64,000 nucleotides of DNA from DASYXZ01 sp035946625 (GTDB lineage: Bacteria > Acidobacteriota > Terriglobia > UBA7540), in assembly GCA_035946625.1 (NCBI GenBank), contig DASYZE010000033.1, forward strand, positions 1 to 64,000, in the 5' to 3' direction. The notes beneath the pieces are model-generated. The model was not told the DNA's origin. It did no database searches and saw nothing but the letters and a program-made list of their open reading frames with translations. Both the position numbers and the translations under genes were made by a program. Below are positions 9,521-18,471 of this stretch, one piece after another (positions within the stretch are counted from its first letter, which is position 1; every line of letters starts with the position of its first letter).

Positions 9521-10675
9521 ATGATCCAATCACCCAATATTTTCATAGTGGCGGGCGAGCGTTCGGGCGACGTTTATGGCGGGGAGCTTGCCACCGCGTT
9601 GCGCGCACGGAATAGCGCCCTGCGCATGTTTGGTTGCGGCGGGGAAGCGATGCGCAAGGCCGGAGTGGAAACCACGGTCGATTTGCGGGAATTTGCCCTG
9701 ATGGGGATCACCGAGGTCATCAGGCACCTGCCTCGCGCCCGCCAGACCTTCAACCGGCTGATTGAGGAAGTGGACCACCGCAAGCCCTCGCTCGCCGTGC
9801 TCATTGATTCACCCAGCCTCAACCTGCGCCTGGCCAAGAAGCTCAAGCGAAGAAATATTCGCGTGATCTATTTCGTGAGCCCTCAGATTTGGGCGTGGAA
9901 AAAATGGCGCATCCATCACTTAAAGACCCGAATTGACAAGATGTTGTGCATTTTTGATTTTGAGGAAGCCATCTATCGAAAAGCGGGAATCCCAGTAGAG
10001 TTTGTGGGCCACCCCCTGGTGGACCTGGTCCGTCCCCACCTTTCGCGCCCGGAGTTTTTTGAGCGGGCGGGCCTGGATGCGGAAACCCCCACCGTCGCTA
10101 TCCTCCCCGGCAGTCGCGAGCGCGAGGTCCTTTTCAATTTGCCCGCCCTGCTGGACGCCGCCAGCCGGATGGCCCTGACCCGCAAGATCCAGTTTGTCAT
10201 TCCTGTCGCCCAGTCGCTCGATCCTGCGTGGCTGGAATCAAAGCTGCAGGATTATTATGTGGGCCGGGCGCTCTTGCGCACCGTGACTGAGGCGGCTCAC
10301 GATGTCCTCTATTATTCTGACGTGGCCGCGGTGGCCAGCGGCACGGCCACCGTGGAAGCGGCCTTGTGCGAGCGTCCCATGGTGGTGGTATACCGGGTGG
10401 CGCCCATCACTTACTGGCTGGGAAGATATATGGTGGATGTCCCGTTTTACAGCATGGTCAATCTGCTGGCCGGGAAAGGCATCGTTAAGGAATTGATCCA
10501 AAGCGATTTTACTGCACAGGCAGTGGCCGCTCAGATAGAATACCTGCTGGATCATCCGGAAGCACGCAGCGAAATGGTGCAGGCGCTCCGGGCGCTCAAA
10601 CCGCGCCTGGGCCCCGGGGGCGCCATCCCCAAGGCGGCGGAGGCGGTACTCAGGGAGCTGTCATCGCCCGGTTGA
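9521..10675 (+). CDS. lpxB: Lipid-A-disaccharide synthase
   Basis: 384 residues, the usual size for LpxB. It joins UDP-2,3-diacylglucosamine to 2,3-diacylglucosamine 1-phosphate at the inner membrane in lipid A synthesis. The N-terminus IFIVAGERSGDVYGGEL is the family start motif. VIYFVSPQIWAWKKWR, FVGHPLVDLV, ILPGSREREV and SGTATVEAALCERPMVVVYR are all hallmark LpxB segments. The gene stands alone, not in an lpxD-fabZ-lpxA-lpxB cluster. Its start lies within a CCAATCACC-type tandem repeat (9507-9540). Confidence 0.95.
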   Translation: MIQSPNIFIVAGERSGDVYGGELATALRARNSALRMFGCGGEAMRKAGVETTVDLREFALMGITEVIRHLPRARQTFNRLIEEVDHRKPSLAVLIDSPSLNLRLAKKLKRRNIRVIYFVSPQIWAWKKWRIHHLKTRIDKMLCIFDFEEAIYRKAGIPVEFVGHPLVDLVRPHLSRPEFFERAGLDAETPTVAILPGSREREVLFNLPALLDAASRMALTRKIQFVIPVAQSLDPAWLESKLQDYYVGRALLRTVTEAAHDVLYYSDVAAVASGTATVEAALCERPMVVVYRVAPITYWLGRYMVDVPFYSMVNLLAGKGIVKELIQSDFTAQAVAAQIEYLLDHPEARSEMVQALRALKPRLGPGGAIPKAAEAVLRELSSPG

Positions 10676-10805
10676 GAATTTAGAACAAATAAGGCATCGC
10701 GCAGATTGGGAATACGCATTTGGGTGATACAACCGACGGGCCCCATAAACAATCCAAACTATTGAACAGAGATTTGGGAAAAGAAAACCGGAGTGGGAAG
10801 GTAGG

Positions 10806-12809
10806 ATGGCTCAGGTGATGAAATCGGCTGGGCGGGAGGTGCTGTATGGCCTGGCGCTGCTTCCCCTCATGATGCTGCTGGCCGGGTCCCGAAACGCCTC
10901 AGCCCAGTCCTCGGCGGCGCGCTTTGAGGTGACTCATTACGCGATTGACGCGGAACTGTTTCCAACCACCCACATTCTCAAGGCCAAAGCCCAAATCGAT
11001 TTCGTTCCTCAGGCGGAAACCAGCTCCCTCAGCTTTGAATTACACAGCGCACTTAGAGTCTCCAGCGCGGTGGATTCCGCCGGCAAGAATTTGAATTACC
11101 GGCAGGATGGTCTCAATCTCAACCTGGATTTTCTAACTCCGCTCCAGCCCGCCCAGCCTTCTTCCGTCACGGTTGAGTATAGCGGGGCGCTGGCGACGGC
11201 GGACGGCAGTCCGGTGGAAAACTTGAAGCTTGCCTACGTGGGCCCGGAAGGATCTTACCTGCTTTATCCTGCCCGCTGGTTTCCGGTGAACGGATACGGT
11301 GTGAATCGTTTTTCCGCCACCATGCGAATTTCGGCGCCTCCGGACGAAACCGTCATCGCTTCGGGGACCGCGGCCTCGCCCAACCGCCAGGCCGACAAGG
11401 TGACTTACACATTTCAATTTGATAAGAACTCGTTTCCGGGGACGGTGCTGGCGGGTAAATACGTGGTGCAACCGTCTACCGCGGTGGGCGCCGACATAAC
11501 ATTGTTTCTGAAGCCGGGCCACGAGCAATTCGCCGCCAGCTATGGGGAGACGGCGGCCAAGATTCTGGAGTTCTACTCCCGCATCTTCGGACCGCTGCCC
11601 ATTCAACACCTTTCCCTGGTCGAGATGGACGACAACACGGTGAGCGGATATTCGGCGCCGGGTCTGCTGGCTTTGGCGACGCGCGCATTTTCCACTCCGG
11701 TCAATTACCGCCTTTTGGCCCACGAGATTTCTCACCAGTGGTGGCGTTGCCTGGTCAGTCCGGCGACCCCTGATGATGCCTTCCTGGACGAGGGCTTGGC
11801 GACTTATTCAGCCGCCCTGGTGGTGCAGGACATGGCCGGCGAAAATGCCTTTGAGGATGTCATGCGCCAAATCGACGTGGGCGCTCTCACCCATGAAGAA
11901 GTTGCGCCCGTCAGCCAGGCCGGCCACCTGCACGAATTCACCCCGGATTACGATTCCATTGTATTCCAAAAAGGGGCCATGGTTTTTCATATGCTTCGTT
12001 GGGTGATTGGCGACGACGCTTTCCTGAAGACCTTGCAGGACATGGCGAAGGAGCACGCCTGGGGTTCCATCTCCACCGACGAGTTCCAAAAACTGGCCGA
12101 GAAAGAAGGGAAGCAGGAGTTAACGTATTTCTTCGCGCAATGGGTGAGTTCGACGGGAGTCCCGCAATTCAAGCGCACCTGGGCAATCTATCGGACCGCC
12201 AACGGTTATCAGGTGGTGGGCAAAATTCAGCAGGACCTGGACATCTTCCGTATGCCGGTAGAAGTCCGCGTTTACACCGAGGCCACCAAACCCATCACCG
12301 AACGGGTGGATATGACCGGCACTACCGCCGACTTTACCATCAACACCCGGGGTAAACCTTTGCGCGTGGCTGTCGATCCCGCCAGCCGGCTGTTGAAATT
12401 TGACGACAAAACCAAAATTGCGGTCGAAATGGCGCGCGGCGATCAATTGGTGCAGGAGCAGGCCTACCTCGAAGCCATCAAGCAATATCAGGCCGTGCTG
12501 GAGTTGAACAAGAACAGCTCGCTGGCCCATTACCGTACCGGAGAGATTTTTTTCAAATTACGCAATTACAACGCGGCCATGGAATCCTTCCGCCAGGCGC
12601 TGGCCGGGGATATGGACCCCAAATGGGTCGAGGTGTGGAGCCACTTGGAGATCGGGAAAATCTTTGACGTGACCGGACAGCGCGATCGCGCCCTCAATGA
12701 ATACCAGCGAGCCTTGCAGACCAACAACAATACCCAGGGCGCGCTGGACGAAGCCAACCAATACATTCAGAAAGCTTACGCAGAGCCACCACGCGACGCG
12801 GCAAAATGA
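10806..12809 (+). CDS. M1-family-like zinc metalloprotease with C-terminal TPRs
   Basis: 667 residues with an N-terminal signal (YGLALLPLMMLLAGSRNASAQ). After a beta-sandwich domain comes the zinc site HEISHQWW (His306, Glu307, His310) with the third ligand Glu329 in FLDEGLATY. This is the exact HExxH-x18-E spacing of M1 peptidases. The exopeptidase GAMEN motif is not evident: the expected region reads DDNTVSGYSAPGLLAL, so aminopeptidase activity is uncertain. Residues about 545-650 form TPR-like helices (AYLEAIKQYQAVLELN; ALNEYQRALQTN). Probably periplasmic. Confidence 0.85.
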   Translation: MAQVMKSAGREVLYGLALLPLMMLLAGSRNASAQSSAARFEVTHYAIDAELFPTTHILKAKAQIDFVPQAETSSLSFELHSALRVSSAVDSAGKNLNYRQDGLNLNLDFLTPLQPAQPSSVTVEYSGALATADGSPVENLKLAYVGPEGSYLLYPARWFPVNGYGVNRFSATMRISAPPDETVIASGTAASPNRQADKVTYTFQFDKNSFPGTVLAGKYVVQPSTAVGADITLFLKPGHEQFAASYGETAAKILEFYSRIFGPLPIQHLSLVEMDDNTVSGYSAPGLLALATRAFSTPVNYRLLAHEISHQWWRCLVSPATPDDAFLDEGLATYSAALVVQDMAGENAFEDVMRQIDVGALTHEEVAPVSQAGHLHEFTPDYDSIVFQKGAMVFHMLRWVIGDDAFLKTLQDMAKEHAWGSISTDEFQKLAEKEGKQELTYFFAQWVSSTGVPQFKRTWAIYRTANGYQVVGKIQQDLDIFRMPVEVRVYTEATKPITERVDMTGTTADFTINTRGKPLRVAVDPASRLLKFDDKTKIAVEMARGDQLVQEQAYLEAIKQYQAVLELNKNSSLAHYRTGEIFFKLRNYNAAMESFRQALAGDMDPKWVEVWSHLEIGKIFDVTGQRDRALNEYQRALQTNNNTQGALDEANQYIQKAYAEPPRDAAK

Positions 12810-12830
12810 GATCGGCTGCAAACCCTGCCC

Positions 12831-13979
12831 TTACCCAAACTTCAAGCCGGTAAGCCTTGGTAAAGGAATTCCGCGGCCCTGGATGAGAACTTTGAAAATG
12901 TTGCCCATGCCTTGAGATTCCTCCGACCCGCCCGGAAAAATCAGGCGCTTCAATTTCAGTCGGGCCTGAAGTTTTTCATCCATAGTTTGGCCGGGCTCAT
13001 ACAGGTCTGCAAATTCGTTGGCCTCTCCAATCGCCATCAGGAACCGCTCCTGGGTGGTCAATCCCAGGAAAGTCAGGCCCGCCTCCTTCCCGCAATCAAT
13101 CAGCGCGCTGAAATTCACGTGGGAGGTCAAATCCTGTTCTCCCGGAGCGGAGTAGAAATCCTCCGTGGCTTTATGATTGAGGTAGGCCATGAGGGTGCCC
13201 CGCGGCCGCGTCGAAGTGCACAAAGCTTCCGCCAGACTGCCGTAGTCGATGGTGAGGACAAAGCCCCGCTTCAGTTTTTCCGCCACCGAAATGAGCCACC
13301 GAGTCGCCCGGCGATTCACCTCCACACGGTAACCCTCTTCGAGCTGTGGGGCATATCGCGCTACCCAGGCTGCCACTGCTGAATCGGTGATGGGACCGAG
13401 GGATTCCCTCAAGCCCTCCCCGTGGGCTTCAACATATACTTCCTTCAACCGTCCTCCGTACCGGGTGACTATCGATACTGGAAAGGCGTCCACCAACTCA
13501 TTGGAAAAAAAACAGCCCGTTATCGAGTGGAGTTCCTCGATTGATGCCACGGCTCGGAAACGCGCTCGATCAACCTCTCCCACAACGCGATCGAGCACAC
13601 GGGCGCGCTGACGAGGTCCGGGCTCGACCACCACGTATTCGAGCGCTTCCAGAAAATCAGGGCGCGATATTTTGACCCAGCGAAGAAAATCGGCCGCAAA
13701 AAGGCCGCGCCCCGCCCCCATTTCCACCCATGAAAACCGCGCCGGGCACCCGAGCATTTCCCACATTTCCGCCGCCTGCCGCGCCACCAGCCGGGCAAAA
13801 ATGGGATGAAGATCGGGACTGGTGAAATAATCTCCCCAAATCCCCGTCCGCTCGCGTCCTTGCATGTAGTAACCCAGTTCAGGATGGTATAGACATAGCT
13901 CCATGTAACGCGCAAAACTTATGGGGCCCGACTGGCGAAGCATTTCCTCGAGAAACGTTTTGAGTGGCGAGTCCTTCAA
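12831..13979 (-). CDS. SAM-dependent methyltransferase, MidA/NDUFAF7 family (DUF185)
   Basis: 382 residues. The N-terminus GPISFARYMELCLYHPELGYY is characteristic of this family. The SAM-binding glycine loop is in WVEMGAGRGLFAADFL, and FSNELVDAFPV follows. The mitochondrial homologue dimethylates an arginine of the complex I subunit NDUFS2; bacterial substrates are not established. The gene converges on the M1 protease gene with only 21 bp between their ends. Confidence 0.85.
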   Translation of the reverse strand: MKDSPLKTFLEEMLRQSGPISFARYMELCLYHPELGYYMQGRERTGIWGDYFTSPDLHPIFARLVARQAAEMWEMLGCPARFSWVEMGAGRGLFAADFLRWVKISRPDFLEALEYVVVEPGPRQRARVLDRVVGEVDRARFRAVASIEELHSITGCFFSNELVDAFPVSIVTRYGGRLKEVYVEAHGEGLRESLGPITDSAVAAWVARYAPQLEEGYRVEVNRRATRWLISVAEKLKRGFVLTIDYGSLAEALCTSTRPRGTLMAYLNHKATEDFYSAPGEQDLTSHVNFSALIDCGKEAGLTFLGLTTQERFLMAIGEANEFADLYEPGQTMDEKLQARLKLKRLIFPGGSEESQGMGNIFKVLIQGRGIPLPRLTGLKFG

Positions 13980-14051
13980 GGTGAATTAGGGAAGCCTGCG
14001 GTCAAAAGGTTATGGGGAACTTGATGGCGCCCCTGCGCAGTAACAAAAATT

Positions 14052-14582
14052 CTATTCTACCCCCGCCGGTGAAATCAACTTTTGGTACATATCCTGAAAG
14101 ACTTTGAGCGCGACGTTGTCGAATAAGACAAAATGGATGTGTTCAAGCGAGGTGGACGATTTAACGAAGGCCAAAACTTCTCCCAGCATAATCCGCGCGC
14201 ACTGGTCCACCGGGAATCCCGCGATGCCCGTTCCCACCGCCGGAAACGCGATGCTCTTCAAGCCCTTTTCCTGCGCGCGCAGCAGGGTGTTGCGCGTGCA
14301 GGCACGCAGTGCCTCCGCGGAGGTGGACCACCCCAGAATCATGCTGGCCGCGTGAATCACGTAAGTCGCCTTCAGGTTGCCGCCGACGGTGATGGCCGCC
14401 TCGCCCACGGGAATCTTGCCGATCTGCTCGCATGCGTCGGAGACGCGAACTCCGCCCTTGCGCCGGATGGCGCCCGCCACGCCGCCGCCCAGAATCAAAT
14501 CGCTGTTGGCCGCGTTAACGATCGCGTCCACAGCCATTTCCGTGATGTCGCCTTCGGTGATGTGGATTTCAGTGGGCATCAT
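14052..14582 (-). CDS. Macro-domain ADP-ribose/O-acetyl-ADP-ribose hydrolase
   Basis: 176 residues matching the MacroD/YmdB type: an early NAANSDLILGGGVAGAIRRKGG loop, then GEAAITVGGNLKATYVIHAA and the second loop FPAVGTGIAGFPVDQCA. These bind ADP-ribose, and the family removes mono-ADP-ribose or deacetylates O-acetyl-ADP-ribose. Its ATG directly abuts the stop codon of the upstream HcrB-like gene, so it is probably the last gene of that transcript. The metabolic link to aromatic degradation is unknown. Confidence 0.88.
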   Translation of the reverse strand: MMPTEIHITEGDITEMAVDAIVNAANSDLILGGGVAGAIRRKGGVRVSDACEQIGKIPVGEAAITVGGNLKATYVIHAASMILGWSTSAEALRACTRNTLLRAQEKGLKSIAFPAVGTGIAGFPVDQCARIMLGEVLAFVKSSTSLEHIHFVLFDNVALKVFQDMYQKLISPAGVE

Positions 14583-15599
14583 TCAACCAATTCGGTTTGC
14601 GGCCCCTCCCGCGTGACCATTCGTCCATACCTCACAAAGCGCGCGGCGGACAAATACTCGAATCATATGCCGCCGGTATTCGGGCGTGGATGCAGACGTT
14701 CGCAGAGGTTTGCCGGTGCGGATGGCCTCGTGGGCCACTCGTTCCACCAGTTCCGCGTCGTACTGCTTACCCTGTAGCAACTCCGCGGCCTTGACCAGTT
14801 GTGGAGCGGGATTGACGGCGGTCACCGCCACACGCGCCTCCAGGCAATTCCCTGCACTATCTTTTCGCATAGAGACGGCCACGCCCGCAAGAGGATAATC
14901 GATGGATTGCCGTAATCGAAGTTTTTTGTACGTTCCGGTCCATCCGGCGTTGGAGGCGGGCACGCGAATGCTTGTGACGATTTCATCGCGAGCCTTGGCC
15001 ATGCGCGCGATTCCGTCATTCACATAAAATTCCGCCAAAGGTAATTCTCTTTGCCCGCGCGGGCCGGACAACTGGACGGTGGCATTGAGAGCAAGCAGGG
15101 CCGGAGCGGTGTCTCCGGAAAACACCGCCCAGCACAATTGTCCTCCGGGCGCCACGTGACAGACGATGCCATCCTTCTTGATGCAGCCGCCAATTGAATC
15201 GCGCCAAAAGCTCGACTGGTTGTAGTAAAGGCATCGGGTGTCCAGACACAGATTGCCGCCCAGCGTCCCCATGTTGCGGAGTAGGGGACTGGCAATTGTT
15301 TTGGCGGCCTCGTGCAGGGCGGGAAAAAATCGCGCAATCTCGGGGGATTCCACCATCGTCGATATTCGCGTCAGCGCGCCTAGCGTCAGATCTGCGCCAG
15401 GGTGGTAGCGAATAAAATCCAGCTCGCGGATTCCTTTGAGGTCCAGGAGCGCTCGCGGCGCAAACAACCCTTGCTTCATGCTGGGAATCAAGTCGGTGCC
15501 GCCCGCCACCATCTGCGCGTCGGGGCCATAGCGCGCGAGCGCTTCAAGGGCAGCATCAAGCGTCCGGGGCCGCACCACATCAAAAACTGGCATGCTCAT
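14583..15599 (-). CDS. FAD/[4Fe-4S] subunit of a 4-hydroxybenzoyl-CoA-reductase-like molybdoenzyme (HcrB-like)
   Basis: 338 residues of the CoxM/HcrB FAD family: an N-terminal FAD motif (VAGGTDLIPSMKQG) and a second one (RNMGTLGGNLCLDTRC). Beyond plain xanthine dehydrogenase medium subunits it has an insertion with cysteines at about residues 123, 139, 147 and 156 (TRC, GGC, IVC, QLC). This is the spacing recalled for the extra [4Fe-4S] cluster of Thauera HcrB. Such enzymes remove the phenolic hydroxyl of 4-hydroxybenzoyl-CoA to give benzoyl-CoA. It is encoded 101 bp downstream of the Mo subunit gene, with an AGTCAG repeat arm between them. The exact substrate is inferred. Confidence 0.8.
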   Translation of the reverse strand: MSMPVFDVVRPRTLDAALEALARYGPDAQMVAGGTDLIPSMKQGLFAPRALLDLKGIRELDFIRYHPGADLTLGALTRISTMVESPEIARFFPALHEAAKTIASPLLRNMGTLGGNLCLDTRCLYYNQSSFWRDSIGGCIKKDGIVCHVAPGGQLCWAVFSGDTAPALLALNATVQLSGPRGQRELPLAEFYVNDGIARMAKARDEIVTSIRVPASNAGWTGTYKKLRLRQSIDYPLAGVAVSMRKDSAGNCLEARVAVTAVNPAPQLVKAAELLQGKQYDAELVERVAHEAIRTGKPLRTSASTPEYRRHMIRVFVRRALCEVWTNGHAGGAANRIG

Positions 15600-15670
15600 G
15601 AAAGTTGCCCAGGAACGATTCCCAAACCGCAGAGTCTAAACCAGGCGCCGGCGATCCAGTCGACGGCCTG

Positions 15671-15703
15671 GCTTCTAACTTCTGACTTCTGACTCCTGTC
15701 TTA
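15671..15703. repeat. Single arm of the AGTCAGAAGT repeat family
   Basis: The pyrimidine-rich stretch TTCTAACTTCTGACTTCTGA continues to CTCCTGTCTTATG. It is the same motif as one arm of the inverted repeats at 5634-5839 and 22537-22610. It abuts the end of the Mo-subunit gene. Confidence 0.5.
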
Positions 15704-17959
15704 TGTCTTCTTCTTTTCTTCCAGTGCTTTCAATACTTTTTCCGGTGTGATAGGCAAAGTGTTGATCCATACCCCTACCGCATCGTAGATGGCGTGGGCC
15801 ACGGCCGGAATGGTAGCGGCCAGCGATCCTTCACCCGCTTCCTTGGCGCCAAACGGCCCCTCCGGGTCCATGCTCTCCACGATAATGGGATCAATGGGCG
15901 GCGATTCGAGCGTGGATGCGCTCCGGTATTCGAGCAATCCCGGATTCATCAGACGTCCCCCTTCCCACACCATTTCCTCCTGAACCGCCTGACCAAGGCC
16001 CATCCAGACCGAACCGATCACTTGCCCCTCGACGTTGACAGGATTGATGGCCTTGCCGCAATCGTGCGCTGCGGTGATGCGATCCACATGCACTTCACCT
16101 GTCTCAGTGTCCACGGTCACTTCCGCCACTTGTGCGCTGTAGCTGTATGCCGGAGACGGCCCCACACCCGCACCCTTGAATTTTCCACCCTGCGCGCTGG
16201 CGGGTGGCGAATAAGTTCCCGTGGCCGTCAGCGTTTCGTTGGGACTAATCGCCAGTCGAACGGCTTCGTCGAAGGTCAGCCCGTCGATTGGGGTGGCTGA
16301 TTTCTTTGCGGCGGCTGCCAGGACCAGTTGGCGGGCGTTCCGCGCGGCATCGAGCGCGGCGTTCCCGGCCATGAACGTGACGCGGCTGGAATAACTGCCC
16401 AAATCAATCGGCGTCCGAGCTGTGTCCGCCGCCACAATTTTCACCCGCTCGACCGGAATGCCCAACTCGCCGGCAACAATTTGCACCTGCATGGTGTCCG
16501 AACCCTGGCCGATTTCCGAAGCTCCGGTAAAAACCGTCACTGTTCCCGATGCATCAATGGAAAGGTTCACCGTAGTGTGCGGTATCTGGGCACGGATAAT
16601 GGGATTGGCGGCGCCGCTCACATAGTGGCTGCCTGCGATGCCAATTCCTTTTCCGAAGCGCTGCTTCCCGTATTTTTCCTTCCACTTCGATTGCTCCGCC
16701 ACCTTGTCGATGCATTCGGGCAATCCATAACTCAGCACGCGCAATCCATTCACCGTGGTGCACGGCGCCTGCAAAAGATTTCTGCGCCGGATTTCCACCG
16801 GGTCGATGCCCAGCACGGCGGCGATCATATTCAGTTGCTGCTCGAAGGCAAAGCGGGTGTTTACGGTGCCGTGGCCGCGCATGGCGCCGCACGCGGGCTT
16901 GTTGGTCAGCACGCGGTAGCCGTCAAACTTGACGCTCGGAATGTCGTACATTGCGTTCAGCAATTGTCCCGAATAAAGAATGGTGACCACGCCGTAGCCG
17001 CAGAACGCGCCGCCATCTTGAACGATGCGCGCCTCGACGGCCGTCAGCTTCCCTTCGCGCGTAACGCCCGTCTTCAGTTCAACGATTTGCCGCGGTCGGC
17101 CTCGGTGCGCGTAGAACACCTCTTCGCGGGAATAGGTAATCTTCACCGGTCGGCCCGCCTTGCGCGCCAGAACGGCGGCGGCAAGTTCCAGCGGAATCAC
17201 TTCGCTCTTCCCGCCGAATCCTCCACCCACCAGCGGTTTGATCACCCGCACCTTCGACTCCGGTATTTGCAGCGTGGCCGCCAGCGTCTTCATCAGGTAA
17301 TAGGGCACCTGGGTGGAAGACCAAACGGTGAGCGCGCCGTCCGCATCAAACCTGGCCAGCGTCGAATGCGGCTCCAGCGCCGCGTGCGTGACTTCGGCGC
17401 ATTCGAACCGGTCATTGCGGATGTAATCGGCCGCGGCAAACCCCGCCTCTACATCCCCAAAGTGGTGGTGATAATCTTTTTCGATGTTATGTGGCCGGTC
17501 TTCGTGAATTAGATTTTCCTCGGCGAGCATCGATTCCTCGGGATCGAAATATCCCGGCAAGATTTCGTAGTCGACGCGGATCAAACGCAGCGCTTGATCG
17601 GCGATGGCCTCTGACTCGGCCGCAACGCCGGCTACGTTGTCTCCGATGTAGCGGGCTTTGTCCAGGGCAAAAATGGTTTCGTCGTGGCCAACAGGCAGGA
17701 TGCCGTATTTCACCGGAGCCTCGCGTCCTGTTGCCGCGGCGAACACACCGGGCAGTCGCTCCGCCGCCGATGAATCAATCGAGCGGATGCGCGCGTGGGC
17801 GTGCGGGCTGTGAAGAATTTTTCCCACCAGCATGCCCGGCAGCGCCAGGTCATCGGCATATTTCCCCGCCCCCGTTACTTTGTCCACGCTATCCACCATC
17901 GGTATGCGCGCGCCGATGATGGAACCACTGTTCGGACGAATGGTGGAGGACGGGCTCAC
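15701..17959 (-). CDS. Molybdopterin subunit of a xanthine-dehydrogenase-family hydroxylase/reductase (HcrA-like)
   Basis: 752 residues from GTG 17959, whose GTGA overlaps the TGA of the [2Fe-2S] subunit gene; this translational coupling decides the start. The same frame stays open to 18484, but that stretch lies over the [2Fe-2S] gene and is out of frame with it. Motifs include VDSVDKVTGAGKYADDL, LVGGGFGGKSEVIPLELAA for cofactor binding, GAMRGHGTVNTRFAFEQQL and the catalytic Glu region AKEAGEGSLAATIPAV. With its neighbours it forms a three-subunit Mo-Fe-S-flavin enzyme like 4-hydroxybenzoyl-CoA reductase. A purine or aldehyde substrate cannot be excluded. Confidence 0.85.
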   Translation of the reverse strand: MSPSSTIRPNSGSIIGARIPMVDSVDKVTGAGKYADDLALPGMLVGKILHSPHAHARIRSIDSSAAERLPGVFAAATGREAPVKYGILPVGHDETIFALDKARYIGDNVAGVAAESEAIADQALRLIRVDYEILPGYFDPEESMLAEENLIHEDRPHNIEKDYHHHFGDVEAGFAAADYIRNDRFECAEVTHAALEPHSTLARFDADGALTVWSSTQVPYYLMKTLAATLQIPESKVRVIKPLVGGGFGGKSEVIPLELAAAVLARKAGRPVKITYSREEVFYAHRGRPRQIVELKTGVTREGKLTAVEARIVQDGGAFCGYGVVTILYSGQLLNAMYDIPSVKFDGYRVLTNKPACGAMRGHGTVNTRFAFEQQLNMIAAVLGIDPVEIRRRNLLQAPCTTVNGLRVLSYGLPECIDKVAEQSKWKEKYGKQRFGKGIGIAGSHYVSGAANPIIRAQIPHTTVNLSIDASGTVTVFTGASEIGQGSDTMQVQIVAGELGIPVERVKIVAADTARTPIDLGSYSSRVTFMAGNAALDAARNARQLVLAAAAKKSATPIDGLTFDEAVRLAISPNETLTATGTYSPPASAQGGKFKGAGVGPSPAYSYSAQVAEVTVDTETGEVHVDRITAAHDCGKAINPVNVEGQVIGSVWMGLGQAVQEEMVWEGGRLMNPGLLEYRSASTLESPPIDPIIVESMDPEGPFGAKEAGEGSLAATIPAVAHAIYDAVGVWINTLPITPEKVLKALEEKKKT

Positions 17960-18456
17960 CGAGGTCGAACCTCCAAGGGGCGCATATCGCGCATCAGTTC
18001 GATGGCTTTGCGCACCGAGGCGAGGATTTGCACGTAGCCGGTGCACCGGCAAAGATTCCCGGACAGGGCTTCGTTTAATTCCTGATCGGTGGGGTTGGGA
18101 TTTCTGGCCAGAAGGTGTTTGGCAGTTAAAATCATCCCGGGCGTGCAGTAGCCGCACTGAGCCCCGCCTTCCACAGCGAACCCTCGTTGCAGCGGATCGA
18201 GGGCGGAGCCGTCGGCCACGCCCTCGATGGTCGTAATCTCCTGGTCCTGGTAGGAAACGGCCAGCATCAGGCAGGACATTTGGGGCTCGCCGTCTATCAG
18301 GACAGTGCACGCACCGCAGCTCGAATCGTCGCAGCCGCGCTTGGAGCCGGTCAGTTCGAGGTCCTGACGCAGGACGTCGAGCAGAATGCGGTTGGGCTCC
18401 ACTTCCACAACCCGAACCTGGCCGTTGATGTGAAGTCGAATCAATTCCTTCTTCAA
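17956..18456 (-). CDS. [2Fe-2S] subunit of the HcrABC-like molybdoenzyme (HcrC-like)
   Basis: 166 residues with both [2Fe-2S] centres of the family. The plant-ferredoxin-type site is CDDSSCGACTVLIDG followed by SCLML. The helical site is QCGYCTPGMILTAKHLL with LSGNLCRCTGY. It passes electrons between the FAD subunit and the molybdenum site. It lies at the 5' end of the molybdoenzyme set, four bases overlapping the Mo subunit and 15 bp downstream of the crotonase gene 18472-19254. One operon is therefore likely. Confidence 0.92.
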   Translation of the reverse strand: MKKELIRLHINGQVRVVEVEPNRILLDVLRQDLELTGSKRGCDDSSCGACTVLIDGEPQMSCLMLAVSYQDQEITTIEGVADGSALDPLQRGFAVEGGAQCGYCTPGMILTAKHLLARNPNPTDQELNEALSGNLCRCTGYVQILASVRKAIELMRDMRPLEVRPR

Positions 18457-18471
18457 CCGTTCTCCCGGCCG

